DNA from: Acidobacteriota bacterium
GTDB lineage: Bacteria > Acidobacteriota > Thermoanaerobaculia > UBA5066 > Gp7-AA6
Assembly: GCA_020199905.1 (NCBI GenBank)
Contig: JAIVJS010000073.1
Location: 1-64,000, forward strand
DNA: 64,000 nucleotides
Reading direction: 5' to 3'
The notes beneath the pieces were generated by a model. That model was not told where the DNA came from. It saw nothing but the letters and a program-made list of their open reading frames with translations, and searched no databases. Below are positions 17,801-25,900 of this stretch, piece after piece (position 1 is the stretch's first letter; the number at the start of each line of letters is the position of its first letter). The position numbers were made by a program, and so were the translations under genes.

Positions 17801-17928
17801 AGCCGCGTCGAGATTCGAGCCCTCACTCTTCTGTCCTCCCTTCCCCCATGGTCCGGCAAGGGAGGACAGCTTGGACTCGGCGAATGTCTAACAATGAAGC
17901 CAGTTGAATTTGAGCGTAGTGGCCATTT

Positions 17929-17944
17929 AGTTGTATAACCAACT
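17929..17944 (+). promoter_or_regulatory. candidate TetR operator and -10 box
   Basis: AGTTG (17929-17933) and CAACT (17940-17944) form a 5-bp inverted repeat around TATAAC (17934-17939), a fair -10. The ATG at 17946 lies 7 bp after it, so the transcript could be leaderless and the regulator could shut off its own promoter. Confidence 0.4.
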
Positions 17945-17945
17945 G

Positions 17946-18557
17946 ATGAAGGCCTCTGAACCTTCCAGCCGCGACAGGATTCTCGAGTCGGCGCGCCAAC
18001 TTTTCTGGAGCGTCGGATTCGGGGAGACCAGTCTTCAGCAAATCGCAAACGACGCGGGCGTCCATCCGGGCAGTGTCTACTACTTCTTCAAGACCAAGGA
18101 AGACATCCTGCTCGCGGTCCTCGACTGGTACCTCGAGAACCTCGAGCCGATCCTGATCACGCCCCTCTTCGCCCGCGTGTCCGACCCCATCGAGAGAATC
18201 ACCGGACTGCTCGCCGGGTACCGGATGCAGCTCGTCGCGACCGGCTTTACCCGAGGATGCCCCATCGGAAATCTCGCGCTTCAGGTGGGCCGAGCCATCC
18301 CGCGCGCCCAGGAGAAAGTGCGGGCCAACTTCGCCGGCTGGAAATCCTGGGTCGGCCAGTGCGTGCGCGAAGCGGCTTCGGGCGCCGTAGCCGAAGAGGA
18401 TGTGGCGTCGGCCGCCACGTTTGTCCTGACCGTGATGGAAGGCGCCGTCATGCAGTCGCTGACCGAAGCCAGTGTCGAGCCCTTCGACCAGTGTGTTCGC
18501 GAGCTGCGGCGGTATCTCGCCGCCTCGTTTTTCAGGAAAGAGGAGAGCGCATCGTGA
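17946..18557 (+). CDS. TetR/AcrR-family regulator
   Basis: A 203-residue repressor-type protein from ATG 17946 (an in-frame TTG at 17931 would start inside the operator). The N-terminal HTH is typical: RDRILESARQLFWSVGFGET, then SLQQIANDAGVHPGSVYYFF and KTKEDILLAV, about residues 9-56. The C-terminal part has GFTRGCPIGNLALQVG, a motif known from TetR_C domains of the YcdC/LmrA-like group. It heads an operon with an SRPBCC protein (GTGA overlap at 18554-18557) and a small membrane protein, and probably controls both along with itself. The ligand is unknown. Confidence 0.88.
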   Translation: MKASEPSSRDRILESARQLFWSVGFGETSLQQIANDAGVHPGSVYYFFKTKEDILLAVLDWYLENLEPILITPLFARVSDPIERITGLLAGYRMQLVATGFTRGCPIGNLALQVGRAIPRAQEKVRANFAGWKSWVGQCVREAASGAVAEEDVASAATFVLTVMEGAVMQSLTEASVEPFDQCVRELRRYLAASFFRKEESAS

Positions 18558-19165
18558 AAATCCAAACGGCGTTCATTCTCGCGGCGGGATGGCTTCTGCT
18601 CGCGGCCGCGGCGAGATGCGAAGAAGTCCGAAACACGTCGTTCGCTCTTCCGGGCGGAGAGCGCGTGCTGCGGCACGAGTTCGTCGTGGCGGCGCCGCGG
18701 GAAGAGGTCTGGAAGACGATGACGACGGCCGAAGGGTTGAAGACCTTCGTCGCGCCGAACGTTTTCGTGGAGCTGAAGACTGGCGGCCGGTTCGACTCCA
18801 ACTACCGGCTCGACGGCAGCGTCTCGGATCCCGACGCCATCCACAACACCGTGCTCGCGTATCTCCCCCTCGAGATGTTCGCGATGCGCGTCGGGCTGAC
18901 CGGTTTCTTTCCGAAAGGGCCTCGCGAAGCCGGCACCCTCTTCTCGGTGCTGACCCTCCACGACGCGGGGCCCGGCCGCACGCGGATGGTCGAAAGCATG
19001 GCGGGCTTCGGCGCCGGCGCCGACTGGGACATGGTCTACGCCTTCTTCGAGCGCGGCAACGCGCACGAGTTCCTGGTGCTCGAAAAGAGATTCCGCGAAG
19101 GTCCCATCGACTGGTCTCGAAAACTCGCCATCCCGAGCCCTCCGCCGTCGCCTCGAAAAAAGTGA
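18554..19165 (+). CDS. exported SRPBCC (START/AHSA1-like) domain protein
   Basis: A 203-residue product from GTG 18554, overlapping the TetR stop and preceded by AGGAGAG. Residues 1-22 form a signal peptide (LAAGWLLLAAAARCEE), unusual for this fold, which is mostly cytoplasmic. The body begins with LRHEFVVAAPREEVWKTMTT, the SRPBCC hallmark for a hydrophobic-ligand cavity, and continues with FDSNYRLDG and a helical end. The ligand or activity is unknown. Linkage to a TetR regulator suggests binding of a lipophilic molecule. The following gene starts 10 bp later. Confidence 0.75.
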   Translation: MKIQTAFILAAGWLLLAAAARCEEVRNTSFALPGGERVLRHEFVVAAPREEVWKTMTTAEGLKTFVAPNVFVELKTGGRFDSNYRLDGSVSDPDAIHNTVLAYLPLEMFAMRVGLTGFFPKGPREAGTLFSVLTLHDAGPGRTRMVESMAGFGAGADWDMVYAFFERGNAHEFLVLEKRFREGPIDWSRKLAIPSPPPSPRKK

Positions 19166-19175
19166 GGAGAACACC

Positions 19176-19588
19176 GTGAAGTCTTACGTCCTGGCCTTTC
19201 TCGCCGCCCTGGTGGTGACCGCCGCCGGCAACTTCGTGATCCATGGAAAGATCCTGCAGCCTCGCTACCTCGAGTCTCGGCAACTGATCCGCGGAGCTGC
19301 CGACGGCGAAGCGCACGCGCCGTTTCTCTTCCTGGCATTTGCGGTGTTCGCTCTCGGAGCGGTCTGGATTTTTGCCCGCACTCTCGCGAGCGCGCCCTGG
19401 GTGCAGGCGGGGCTCGCGTTCGGGGCGGCCTGTGGCTGATCGCGACGGTCAGCCGGTATCTGACGTATTACGCGATCGCTCCCTGGCCGCCGCGGGTTGT
19501 GGGCTTGCAGATCGCCCTCGAGCTGCCTCTCATGCTCGCCGTCGGCCTCGCGATCGCCGCGATCCTGGGGAGGAGGAGCCGGGCGTGA
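19176..19588 (+). pseudogene. small four-helix membrane protein, frameshifted
   Basis: From GTG 19176 the frame encodes two hydrophobic helices (LAFLAALVVTAAGNFVIHG and FLFLAFAVFALGAVWIF) and stops at 19439 after GLAFGAACG. In the next frame the sequence continues without a break: GLWLIATVSRYLTYYAIAPW, then PRVVGLQIALELPLMLAVGL, ending at the TGA 19586-19588. One base lost near 19430 (in the run GGGGCGGCC) explains both halves. The full product would be ~137 residues. It is the third gene of the TetR-SRPBCC operon. Either a sequencing/assembly indel or a fresh mutation; function not known. Confidence 0.65.
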
Positions 19589-19614
19589 CGACCCTCGCGG
19601 GACCCCCCCACCCC

Positions 19615-20727
19615 TCACCAGAGGCCCAGCCAGTCGCCGGCCAGCAGCTCGTGCGCCAGCGCCTTCCAGAGAGCCATCGGACTTCGCAGGCGCGCCAGGC
19701 CCCGCGCGGGCCAGTCTCCGACGAAAAACCCGAGTCCCGGCGGGAGGAGAAGCCGCCAGAGCGCCGCGCCGGCGCCCGCGACGGCGATGGCGGGGAGAAC
19801 GAGGGCCGCGACGGACTTCGCGCGAAGCCGGCCCGGGGCGCGCGACGCGAGCAGGATACCGACCCCGGCGAGCAGGAGCAGGCACGCGAGGACCATCCCC
19901 TCCTGCTTGATCCAGGCGAGATAACCGATCGTCACGCCGGCCGCCCACTCGGGCCGCCCGGGGGGATGCCGCAGGCCGAGCAGGAGCGCCGCGGAGGCGA
20001 CCGCCAGAAACGCGAGCGGCATCTCGGCCAGGCCCAGCGCTTCCGAATCCCAGAAGAGGGGTGAGACGCAGAGCGCGCCGGCGAGGGCATTCGCGAGGAG
20101 CGCTGACCCCGTCGCTCGCCTCGTTCCGGCCCGCAGCGCGAAGAGCGCTCCCAGAGCGAAGAGCCCGTGCGACGCACGGAAGGCGCCAGTCCCGGGCTCG
20201 CCCAGCGCGAGGAGCCGCCAGACGAGCGGGAGCCCGAGCGGATAGTTGGGATTCGACACGCGGAGCCCGAAGGAATGGAGGGTGGTCGTATCGAGAGAGG
20301 AAAGCGGAAAGAGCCGCCTCGCCTTAACTCCCCAGATGGCGAAGTGGTCCCACGACCACAGCGGCACACGCGCCCATTTCCACACGCAGACGGCGAAGGC
20401 GCCGAAGGCGAGGAGCGCGGAGACGCGCGCGGCGAGGCGGGAATCCTCCGGCGCCGACGAGGGATCCGCGCGGAACCTGCCCGTCCTACGAGCGAACAGG
20501 AGGAAGATCGCCGCGGCCGCCTCGGCCCCCGCGAGCACGCGGGGCGGCAGCGGCATCCCGAGCACCAGCCACGCCAGGGCGGCGGGCGCGGCGAGACTCA
20601 GCCCGATGGCGCCGTCGAGAGCGAGCTCGCCCGGATCCAGGCCGCGGACCCGTCCCCGCGATGCGGCGCGGCCGAGCAGGACCAGCAGACCCGCTCCCGA
20701 CGCGAACCGCAGGATCTCCAAGTTCAC
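19615..20727 (-). CDS. polytopic membrane protein, glycosyltransferase-39-like, probably C-terminally truncated
   Basis: A 370-residue protein from GTG 20727 (GTGA overlap with the preceding gene). It has about nine hydrophobic helices. The first periplasmic loop after helix 3-4 contains WSWDHFAIWGVKARRLF, and the region VSNPNYPLGLPLVWRLL resembles the D-x-W...Y-P loops of ArnT/PMT-like dolichyl-phosphate-sugar transferases. Such proteins usually run 450-600 residues, whereas this one stops abruptly at LLAGDWLGLW, so the C-terminal domain is missing. It could add sugars to lipids or proteins at the outer face, but activity is doubtful. Confidence 0.55.
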   Translation of the reverse strand: MNLEILRFASGAGLLVLLGRAASRGRVRGLDPGELALDGAIGLSLAAPAALAWLVLGMPLPPRVLAGAEAAAAIFLLFARRTGRFRADPSSAPEDSRLAARVSALLAFGAFAVCVWKWARVPLWSWDHFAIWGVKARRLFPLSSLDTTTLHSFGLRVSNPNYPLGLPLVWRLLALGEPGTGAFRASHGLFALGALFALRAGTRRATGSALLANALAGALCVSPLFWDSEALGLAEMPLAFLAVASAALLLGLRHPPGRPEWAAGVTIGYLAWIKQEGMVLACLLLLAGVGILLASRAPGRLRAKSVAALVLPAIAVAGAGAALWRLLLPPGLGFFVGDWPARGLARLRSPMALWKALAHELLAGDWLGLW

Positions 20728-21137
20728 CCGACCCGTCGCACGACTCGAAGGCGCGCGCCCGGGAGAAGCTCGACTCGCGAGATTCCGGAGGAAGGAACAC
20801 CGCGGCCCGCCCCGACCACGCACTGGCCCGACAGCGTGTAGAGCGCCATGACGCGCACCCAGCCGGGGTCGAGAGAGGGATCGAGCACGGCGATCCAGAC
20901 GGCCTCGCCCGGCCGGAGCTCTCCCGCGGCGCGCGAGAGCAGCGGAGGAACCGCCGGGCTCTGGAGCGCCCAGGCGAACCAGGCCCTCTCGCCGTGCGCA
21001 TCGAGAGCCGGTCCGGCGCGCGCGAGACGGAGAGCACGCGCGGACGCGACGAGGGCCGCGCCGGCGAGCAGCGCCGCGGCTATCCCGCGCAACCGACGTT
21101 CTCGGATCAGATGGTCCTCCGTGCCCGCGCCGAGCAT
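20724..21137 (-). CDS. small membrane-anchored protein of unknown function
   Basis: A 137-residue product with one hydrophobic helix (~19-35, AAALLAGAALVASARAL) and a soluble C-terminal part of ~95 residues (FAWALQSPAVPPLLSRAAGE, VWIAVLDPSLDPGWVRVMAL). The stop overlaps the start of the glycosyltransferase-like gene, so they are co-transcribed and this is probably an accessory subunit or periplasmic partner. I do not recognise a family. The start ATG 21137 is the only good candidate. Confidence 0.5.
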   Translation of the reverse strand: MLGAGTEDHLIRERRLRGIAAALLAGAALVASARALRLARAGPALDAHGERAWFAWALQSPAVPPLLSRAAGELRPGEAVWIAVLDPSLDPGWVRVMALYTLSGQCVVGAGRGVPSSGISRVELLPGARLRVVRRVG

Positions 21138-21241
21138 ACGGGAGGGGGCCCTCGCCCGAGAGGCCTCGCGCCTCCGGAGCAGCGCGATCTTCGCGCAGGC
21201 GTGGGCTCGACCGGCCGACCGCCGGCGTAAGACCCAAAGCG

Positions 21242-21420
21242 CTTCATTTTTCTGACACGCGGCAGCTGATCATCCACACGATCACGAACCTGATCACCCT
21301 GTTGATGGTCTTCATCATCCAGAACAGCCAGAACCGGGATTCGAAGGCGATGACGGTCGCGCGGGACAACGTCGTGCCCGAGCCCGGATTCGCGCTCATC
21401 CGGGGGCGATCGTCGATCGG
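21242..21420 (+). pseudogene. low-affinity iron permease remnant
   Basis: In the frame through 21251 the sequence reads FSDTRQLIIHTITNLITLLM followed by VFIIQNSQNRDSKAM. This matches the S-D-T-x-Q-L-I-I-x-T...V-x-F-L-M-V-F-x-I-Q-N-x-Q-N-R-D block of the low-affinity iron permease (DUF/PF04120) family. The rest of the family (two helices before, a C-terminal tail after) is absent, and similarity fades by about 21400. A gene stub. Confidence 0.55.
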
Positions 21421-21435
21421 CATTTCGTTCGCAGG

Positions 21436-21707
21436 CGCCGCAACAATAGGCTCGTCAGCGTCGTCCTGGAGCACCCGGACTCAGTCGGCGTCGGTATCGA
21501 CGAGTCGACGGCCCTCGAGGTCGATCCCTCGGGCGGCTGGCGCGTTTCCGGCCTGTCGGTCGCCGTCGTTTACGACGCGCGGCGCGCGGCGGTCACCCCG
21601 CCCGGCGGGCCGGTCCTCGGCGCCGCGGAGATCCGCATGTCTGTGCGCCGGAGGGAGCCCGCTACGACCTGCGGACGGGGAAAGCGGAACGGCCGGCGCT
21701 GCGCTGA
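21436..21707 (+). pseudogene. cyanophycinase C-terminal remnant
   Basis: The frame from 21436 reads LVSVVLEHPDSVGVGIDEST, then VSGLSVAVVYDARR and AAEIRMSV. These are the C-terminal third of cyanophycinase (peptidase S51), including the GVGIDE(S/G)TA block near the active site. After ~21643 one base is missing, and the expected ending YDLRTGK...ALR-stop appears in the next frame, finishing at TGA 21705-21707. The N-terminal two thirds, with the catalytic Ser, are gone. It sits directly after the iron-permease stub, so a deletion probably joined two genes. Confidence 0.6.
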
Positions 21708-21711
21708 GCGC

Positions 21712-22110
21712 TCAGACGGAGCCGGTTGAAGAGGATCTGTGATTCGCAGGACCGGCGTACTTCTCGACCTCCCCTATCAGCTCGCCCAGGGGAAACGGCT
21801 TGCGCAGCAGGGTCTGGATTCCGAGAGAGACGCCGAACAGATCCGCCTTGACGTGCGCGCTGATGACGACCACCGGGATCTCGGAAATCTCCGGGTCCTT
21901 CGCCTGCGCTTCCAGAAACTCGCCCCCGCTCATCACGGGCATCATCCAGTCGAGGAGGATGAGAGCAGGCCTGGCTTCGCCGCTCCTGAGATACTCGAGC
22001 GCTTGACGTCCGTCCCCGCACCCGATCGCGCTGAATCCCGAGTCCCCGAGGGCGGTGCAGAGAGCCTCGCGCAGGTCCCGATCATCGTCGACAACGAGAA
22101 CGGTGCTCAT
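21712..22110 (-). CDS. stand-alone response-regulator receiver domain
   Basis: A 132-residue CheY-like protein from ATG 22110: VLVVDDDRDLREAL carries the acidic pair, ILLDWMMPVMSGGEF the phospho-acceptor Asp (~residue 53), VVVISAH the switch Thr/Ser, and LRKPFPLGELI the conserved Lys. There is no output domain and no kinase next to it, so it is an orphan receiver that may act by phosphotransfer or protein binding. A longer start at 22146 would add 12 residues of poor quality. The nearest kinase in the window (54.6 kb) has its own regulator. Confidence 0.88.
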   Translation of the reverse strand: MSTVLVVDDDRDLREALCTALGDSGFSAIGCGDGRQALEYLRSGEARPALILLDWMMPVMSGGEFLEAQAKDPEISEIPVVVISAHVKADLFGVSLGIQTLLRKPFPLGELIGEVEKYAGPANHRSSSTGSV

Positions 22111-22171
22111 GTTCCTTTCGAAAAGTCTCAAAGAGTTTACTCTCAACAGGCGCGGACCTGAAGTGTCGGGG

Positions 22172-24010
22172 ATGACTTTGACCCTTCGTCCCGCGGCAAT
22201 CCGTCGCGGCGCCTCCGCCGCGCTCGCCGCTCTCTGGTTGCTCGCCGCCTCCCCCCTGCGGTCCGACGACTGGCCTCAGTGGGGCCGCGACGCGCGGCAT
22301 GGCGCAGCGGCTTCGGTCGCGGCTCAGCCGCTCGCGGCGATCCTCGCCGACTTCGTGTATGACCCCTTCGTCCGACAGTCGACTGCCGAGTCGGGAGGGA
22401 GCCTTCTCGCCCACTATCCCGTTCCGCTGCTCGACGGGCCGGACGTCTACATGGGCGCGAAGACGGGCACCTACGTCTCCTGCTCGCCCCCCGGATCGCG
22501 CCAGCCCGCGCCCTGCGGCCCCGCGGCCTGGGACCGTCAGATATGGAACGTGCAGAAGCTGCGCTGGACCGGGACCTCTCTCGCGCCCGTCTGGAGATTC
22601 GAAACCGATTGGAAACCCGAGCCGGACGCCGGCAGCGGGCCGAGCGGGTTCTTCGGATGGGAGCCGGTGTTCCATCCGGTCTTGGCCGGCGGATTCGTCT
22701 ACGCTCCCGGCCGGGGGGGATCGATTTTCCGCGTCGAGAAGGCGACCGGCAACGCGGTGCGCATTTCTCCGTTCGGCGGGCTCGACGACTCGATCTTCGT
22801 CGCCGGAGGCCTCGCGGCCGACGCCGCCGGCAACGTGTATTACAACGCCATCCAGCTCGATCTCGCGAGGCCCTGGGGCAGCGACGCCCGGGGCGGCTGG
22901 CTCGTGCAGGTCCGGACCGACGGGACCTTCCGCATGGCGACGTTCGCTTCGCTCGTGCCGGGAGCGCCGGGGGCCTCGGACGCCTGCGAGGGCACGTTCA
23001 CGGGCGCCCTGCCCTATCCCCCGAGCGCCACCGCGGTCCCTCCCACGTTCCCCTGCGGGTCGCAGCGGCCCGGGATCAACGTCGTCCCCGCGATCGCGGC
23101 GGACGGAACCGTCTACACGGTCAGCCGCGCGCACTTCTCTCAACGGCGGGCCTACCTCGTCGCCGCCGACTCCTCGCTCTCTCCACGCTGGTCGGCGTCT
23201 CTCCGGGACCGGCTCATGGACGGCTGCGGCGTCCTCCTTCCGCCCGACGGAACGCCGGGGGGATGCCGGAGCGGCTCCATACGCGGCGTGGATCCGCTGA
23301 CGAACGGGCCTCCGGCCGGGGGGGTCATCGACCTCGCGACGTCATCGCCCGTCGCGCTGCCGGACGGGGGCGTGCTCTACGGTGCCTACACGAACTACAA
23401 CTACTCGCGCGGACACCTCTTTCACTTCGACGCGCAGGGAGGCTTCGTCGGCGCGTACGACTTCGGGTGGGACATCACGCCCGCCGTTCGGACGCACGAC
23501 CAGACGTATTCGATTCTCCTGAAGGACAATCACTACGAGACCGGCTCCTACTGCGGCGACCCGAACTTCTGTCCAACCGAGGCAGGCCGCTACGACATCG
23601 TCTCGCTGACCCCGGCGATGACTCCCGAGTGGACGTTTCGGAACACGAACACGGAGAGCTGCGTCCGGCAGTCCGACGGCTCGATCTCGTGCGTCTCGGA
23701 CCATCCGGACAGCTTCGAGTGGTGCGTCAACCAGCCGGCGGTCGACGCCGGCGGAGTCGTGTACGCCAACAGCGAAGATGGATTTCTTTACGCCATCGGG
23801 CCGGATGGCGCGCTGCGCCAGAAGATCTTCTTGAACTCGGCGCTCGGCGCCGCCTACACGCCGCTCTCGATCGCCGCCGACGGGCTCGTCTACACGCAGA
23901 ACAACGGCCACCTCTTCGCCGTGGGAAACCCTCTGCGTCCCGCGCCGCTGCCGCCGCCACGACGCCGGGGTCCCAGAGTGCTCGGGAAGACCGCCGCACC
24001 GGCCCGCTGA
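22172..24010 (+). CDS. secreted PQQ-like beta-propeller protein
   Basis: A 612-residue exported protein. Residues ~8-33 form the signal (SAALAALWLLAASPLRSDDW), and the mature part opens with DDWPQWGRDARHGAA, the classic start of PQQ-dependent dehydrogenase-like/BamB-like propellers. Blade motifs follow: GGFVYAPGRGGSIFRVEKAT, VVPAIAADGTVYTVSRAH, VYANSEDGFLYAIGPDG, LVYTQNNGHLFAVG. Several Cys pairs (SCSPPGS..APCG, SYCGDPNFCP) suggest disulphides outside the cytoplasm. The PQQ ligands and catalytic Asp of true dehydrogenases are not evident, so it is better called a structural or binding propeller. Start ATG 22172. Confidence 0.72.
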   Translation: MTLTLRPAAIRRGASAALAALWLLAASPLRSDDWPQWGRDARHGAAASVAAQPLAAILADFVYDPFVRQSTAESGGSLLAHYPVPLLDGPDVYMGAKTGTYVSCSPPGSRQPAPCGPAAWDRQIWNVQKLRWTGTSLAPVWRFETDWKPEPDAGSGPSGFFGWEPVFHPVLAGGFVYAPGRGGSIFRVEKATGNAVRISPFGGLDDSIFVAGGLAADAAGNVYYNAIQLDLARPWGSDARGGWLVQVRTDGTFRMATFASLVPGAPGASDACEGTFTGALPYPPSATAVPPTFPCGSQRPGINVVPAIAADGTVYTVSRAHFSQRRAYLVAADSSLSPRWSASLRDRLMDGCGVLLPPDGTPGGCRSGSIRGVDPLTNGPPAGGVIDLATSSPVALPDGGVLYGAYTNYNYSRGHLFHFDAQGGFVGAYDFGWDITPAVRTHDQTYSILLKDNHYETGSYCGDPNFCPTEAGRYDIVSLTPAMTPEWTFRNTNTESCVRQSDGSISCVSDHPDSFEWCVNQPAVDAGGVVYANSEDGFLYAIGPDGALRQKIFLNSALGAAYTPLSIAADGLVYTQNNGHLFAVGNPLRPAPLPPPRRRGPRVLGKTAAPAR

Positions 24011-24152
24011 CGTTACACTTCCGCCCATCGACCCGACGCCCGCCCCTCGCGAGTCCGCCACGTACGAGGTCGGCGCAGCGCTCCCTCTCGACCGGCCGCC
24101 GGGCGCCGCCGAGGCCCGCGCTCCGGCAGCTCCGCACCCGCGCGCCGTTTTC

Positions 24153-25855
24153 GTGACGCACGGGATGGGCAAACAGATCGCGTTTGAGACCCTCGATCTC
24201 GTCGCGGAGGGACTGCGGGCCGAGGACGCCCGAAAACGCGGCGTCCCGCTCGGGAGCCTTCCGGCGCCGCGCGTCCGCAGCGTCGCCGTGGACGGGGAGA
24301 GGCTCCAGCGCGCCGAGCTGTCTCTCAAACGACAGGACGGGTCGGAGCGTGACGTCCACATCTACGAAGGCTACTGGGCGCCCCTGACCGAGGGCCAGGT
24401 CAGGCTGCGCGACGTGGTCGCCTTTCTCCTGCGCGGCGGATGGAATGGCATCTGGAACGGCGCTCGCAAGAGAGGATTCCGGCGCTGGCTCTTCGACCAG
24501 TACCGGCTCGTGGAGGTCCCCGCTTCGACGCTCCTGCTTCTGGGAGTCGCCGTGGCGGTTCTCTTCGGGCTGGCCGCCCTGAACGCGGCCGTGCTGGTCG
24601 TCGCGGCTGCCCGAACGACCCTCGAACCGCCGCCGCGGTGGCTCTCCGACTCGCTCTTCCAGGATCTGTCGACCCTGATGAACCTGTTTCTCACGGCGGC
24701 GCTCGTGTTCGGGCTGTCGCTGCTCGCGGCGCGCAGCGTGCGCCGCCTGAGGTCCGGGTCTTCCCTGCGCGTGGCCGCCGGAGCCTTCTCGGTCTTCGCC
24801 TTCGCGGCGGTCCTTGGGGGCACCGTCCTCGCGGGCGCCTCGCTTCCCTCCTCTTCTGGGCGCACGTCCAGTGCCCGCCGGCCGACACCAGCCGGGGGGT
24901 CCTCGGGCACGTGCTGGGCGCGAGGTTCGTCGCCGGTTTCGACGATGCTTTCGAGACGGGCGCGCTCGCGTGCCTCGGAGCGGCGGCTGCGGCGCTGGTC
25001 CTGATCGCCGCGGGCAAGCTGGTCGCGCGCGCCGGAGCGGAGTGGCGCGCAGGGGGGCGCCGCCTGCTCCTCTACGCGCTGACCCTTCTGGGAGTCCTGC
25101 TTCTCCTCGCCCTGTTCGCCGGCGAGGTGCGCGCGGCCGCAGCCTTCTGCCGGACGGCCGCGGGGCTTCCCGTTCTACGGCGGGGCATTTCGTGGGCGCT
25201 TCTCTTCGCGCTTTCCGCCTGGCTCCGCTCTCTCCTCGTTCAGTACCCGGGGGATCTCACGGCGTACGTCTCCTCCCATGCGCTCGACCGCTTCCACGAC
25301 GTACGCGCGCGCATCAAGGAGACGGTGTGGAAGAAGGCGCGGGCCGTTTACGCGGCGGCCTCCCCTGACGGGGCCGGATACGCCTACGAGCGGTGCGTGC
25401 AGGTCGGGCACTCGCTCGGCTCCCTCATCGCCTACGACATCCTGAACCGTCTCATCTCCGAAGACATCGCCGCGCGCGAGGGCGGCGCCGGAGGCGGCCT
25501 CGACGTCGCCGCGCGTACGCCGCTCTTTCTGACGGTCGGCTCGCCTCTCGACAAGACGGCGTTCGTCTTCGGCGTGACCGGAAGGAACACGTCGGAGGCG
25601 CGGGAGGCGCTCGCGGCCTCCGTCCAGCCCCTCATCTGCGACTACGCCGTGCGGCCGGCCCGCTGGATCAACGTCTATTCGCTCTGGGACATCGTCAGCG
25701 GTCCGCTCGAGCTGTATGACCTGCCCGAGTCGGCCGACCCGCGGCGCGTCCAGAACATCCGGGACCCCGCCGCCTCGACCCTGATCGCCGCGCACGTCGA
25801 GTACTGGCGCAATGCCCTTCTCTTCGAGATTCTGCACGCGGAGCTCACCGCATGA
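24153..25855 (+). pseudogene. membrane-bound alpha/beta-hydrolase-like protein, frameshifted
   Basis: Two reading frames join into one ~565-residue protein. The first (GTG 24153, or further upstream, since coding character extends to ~24050) begins VFVTHGMGKQIAFETL, the oxyanion-side start of a hydrolase, then has two helices (~128-160, ~178-200) and a third before the break. The second frame takes over at ~24840 (SLLFWAHVQCPPADTS), with more helices and the nucleophile elbow VQVGHSLGSLIAYDIL (Ser in G-H-S-L-G) at ~25400, then FLTVGSPLDKTAF and a C-terminal WINVYSLWDIVSGPLE. Alone, neither half is complete. A single-base indel around 24836-24848 would repair it. The family resembles lipase-like proteins of unknown substrate. 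Confidence 0.65.
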
Positions 25856-25895
25856 CACGGGGCCGCATGACACGCGGCCGCATGACACGGGGCCG
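25851..25895 (+). repeat. three tandem copies of a 15-bp unit
   Basis: CATGACACGGGGCCG, CATGACACGCGGCCG, CATGACACGGGGCCG at 25851-25865, 25866-25880 and 25881-25895. The hydrolase stop codon (TGA 25853-25855) lies in the first copy, so extra copies lengthened only the spacer before the symporter start at 25901. Confidence 0.95.
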
Positions 25896-25900
25896 CTGAC

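Noticed and set aside
24153-25855. programmed ribosomal frameshift in the hydrolase gene
   Set aside because: No slippery heptamer or downstream pseudoknot-like structure is apparent at the junction; an indel is simpler.
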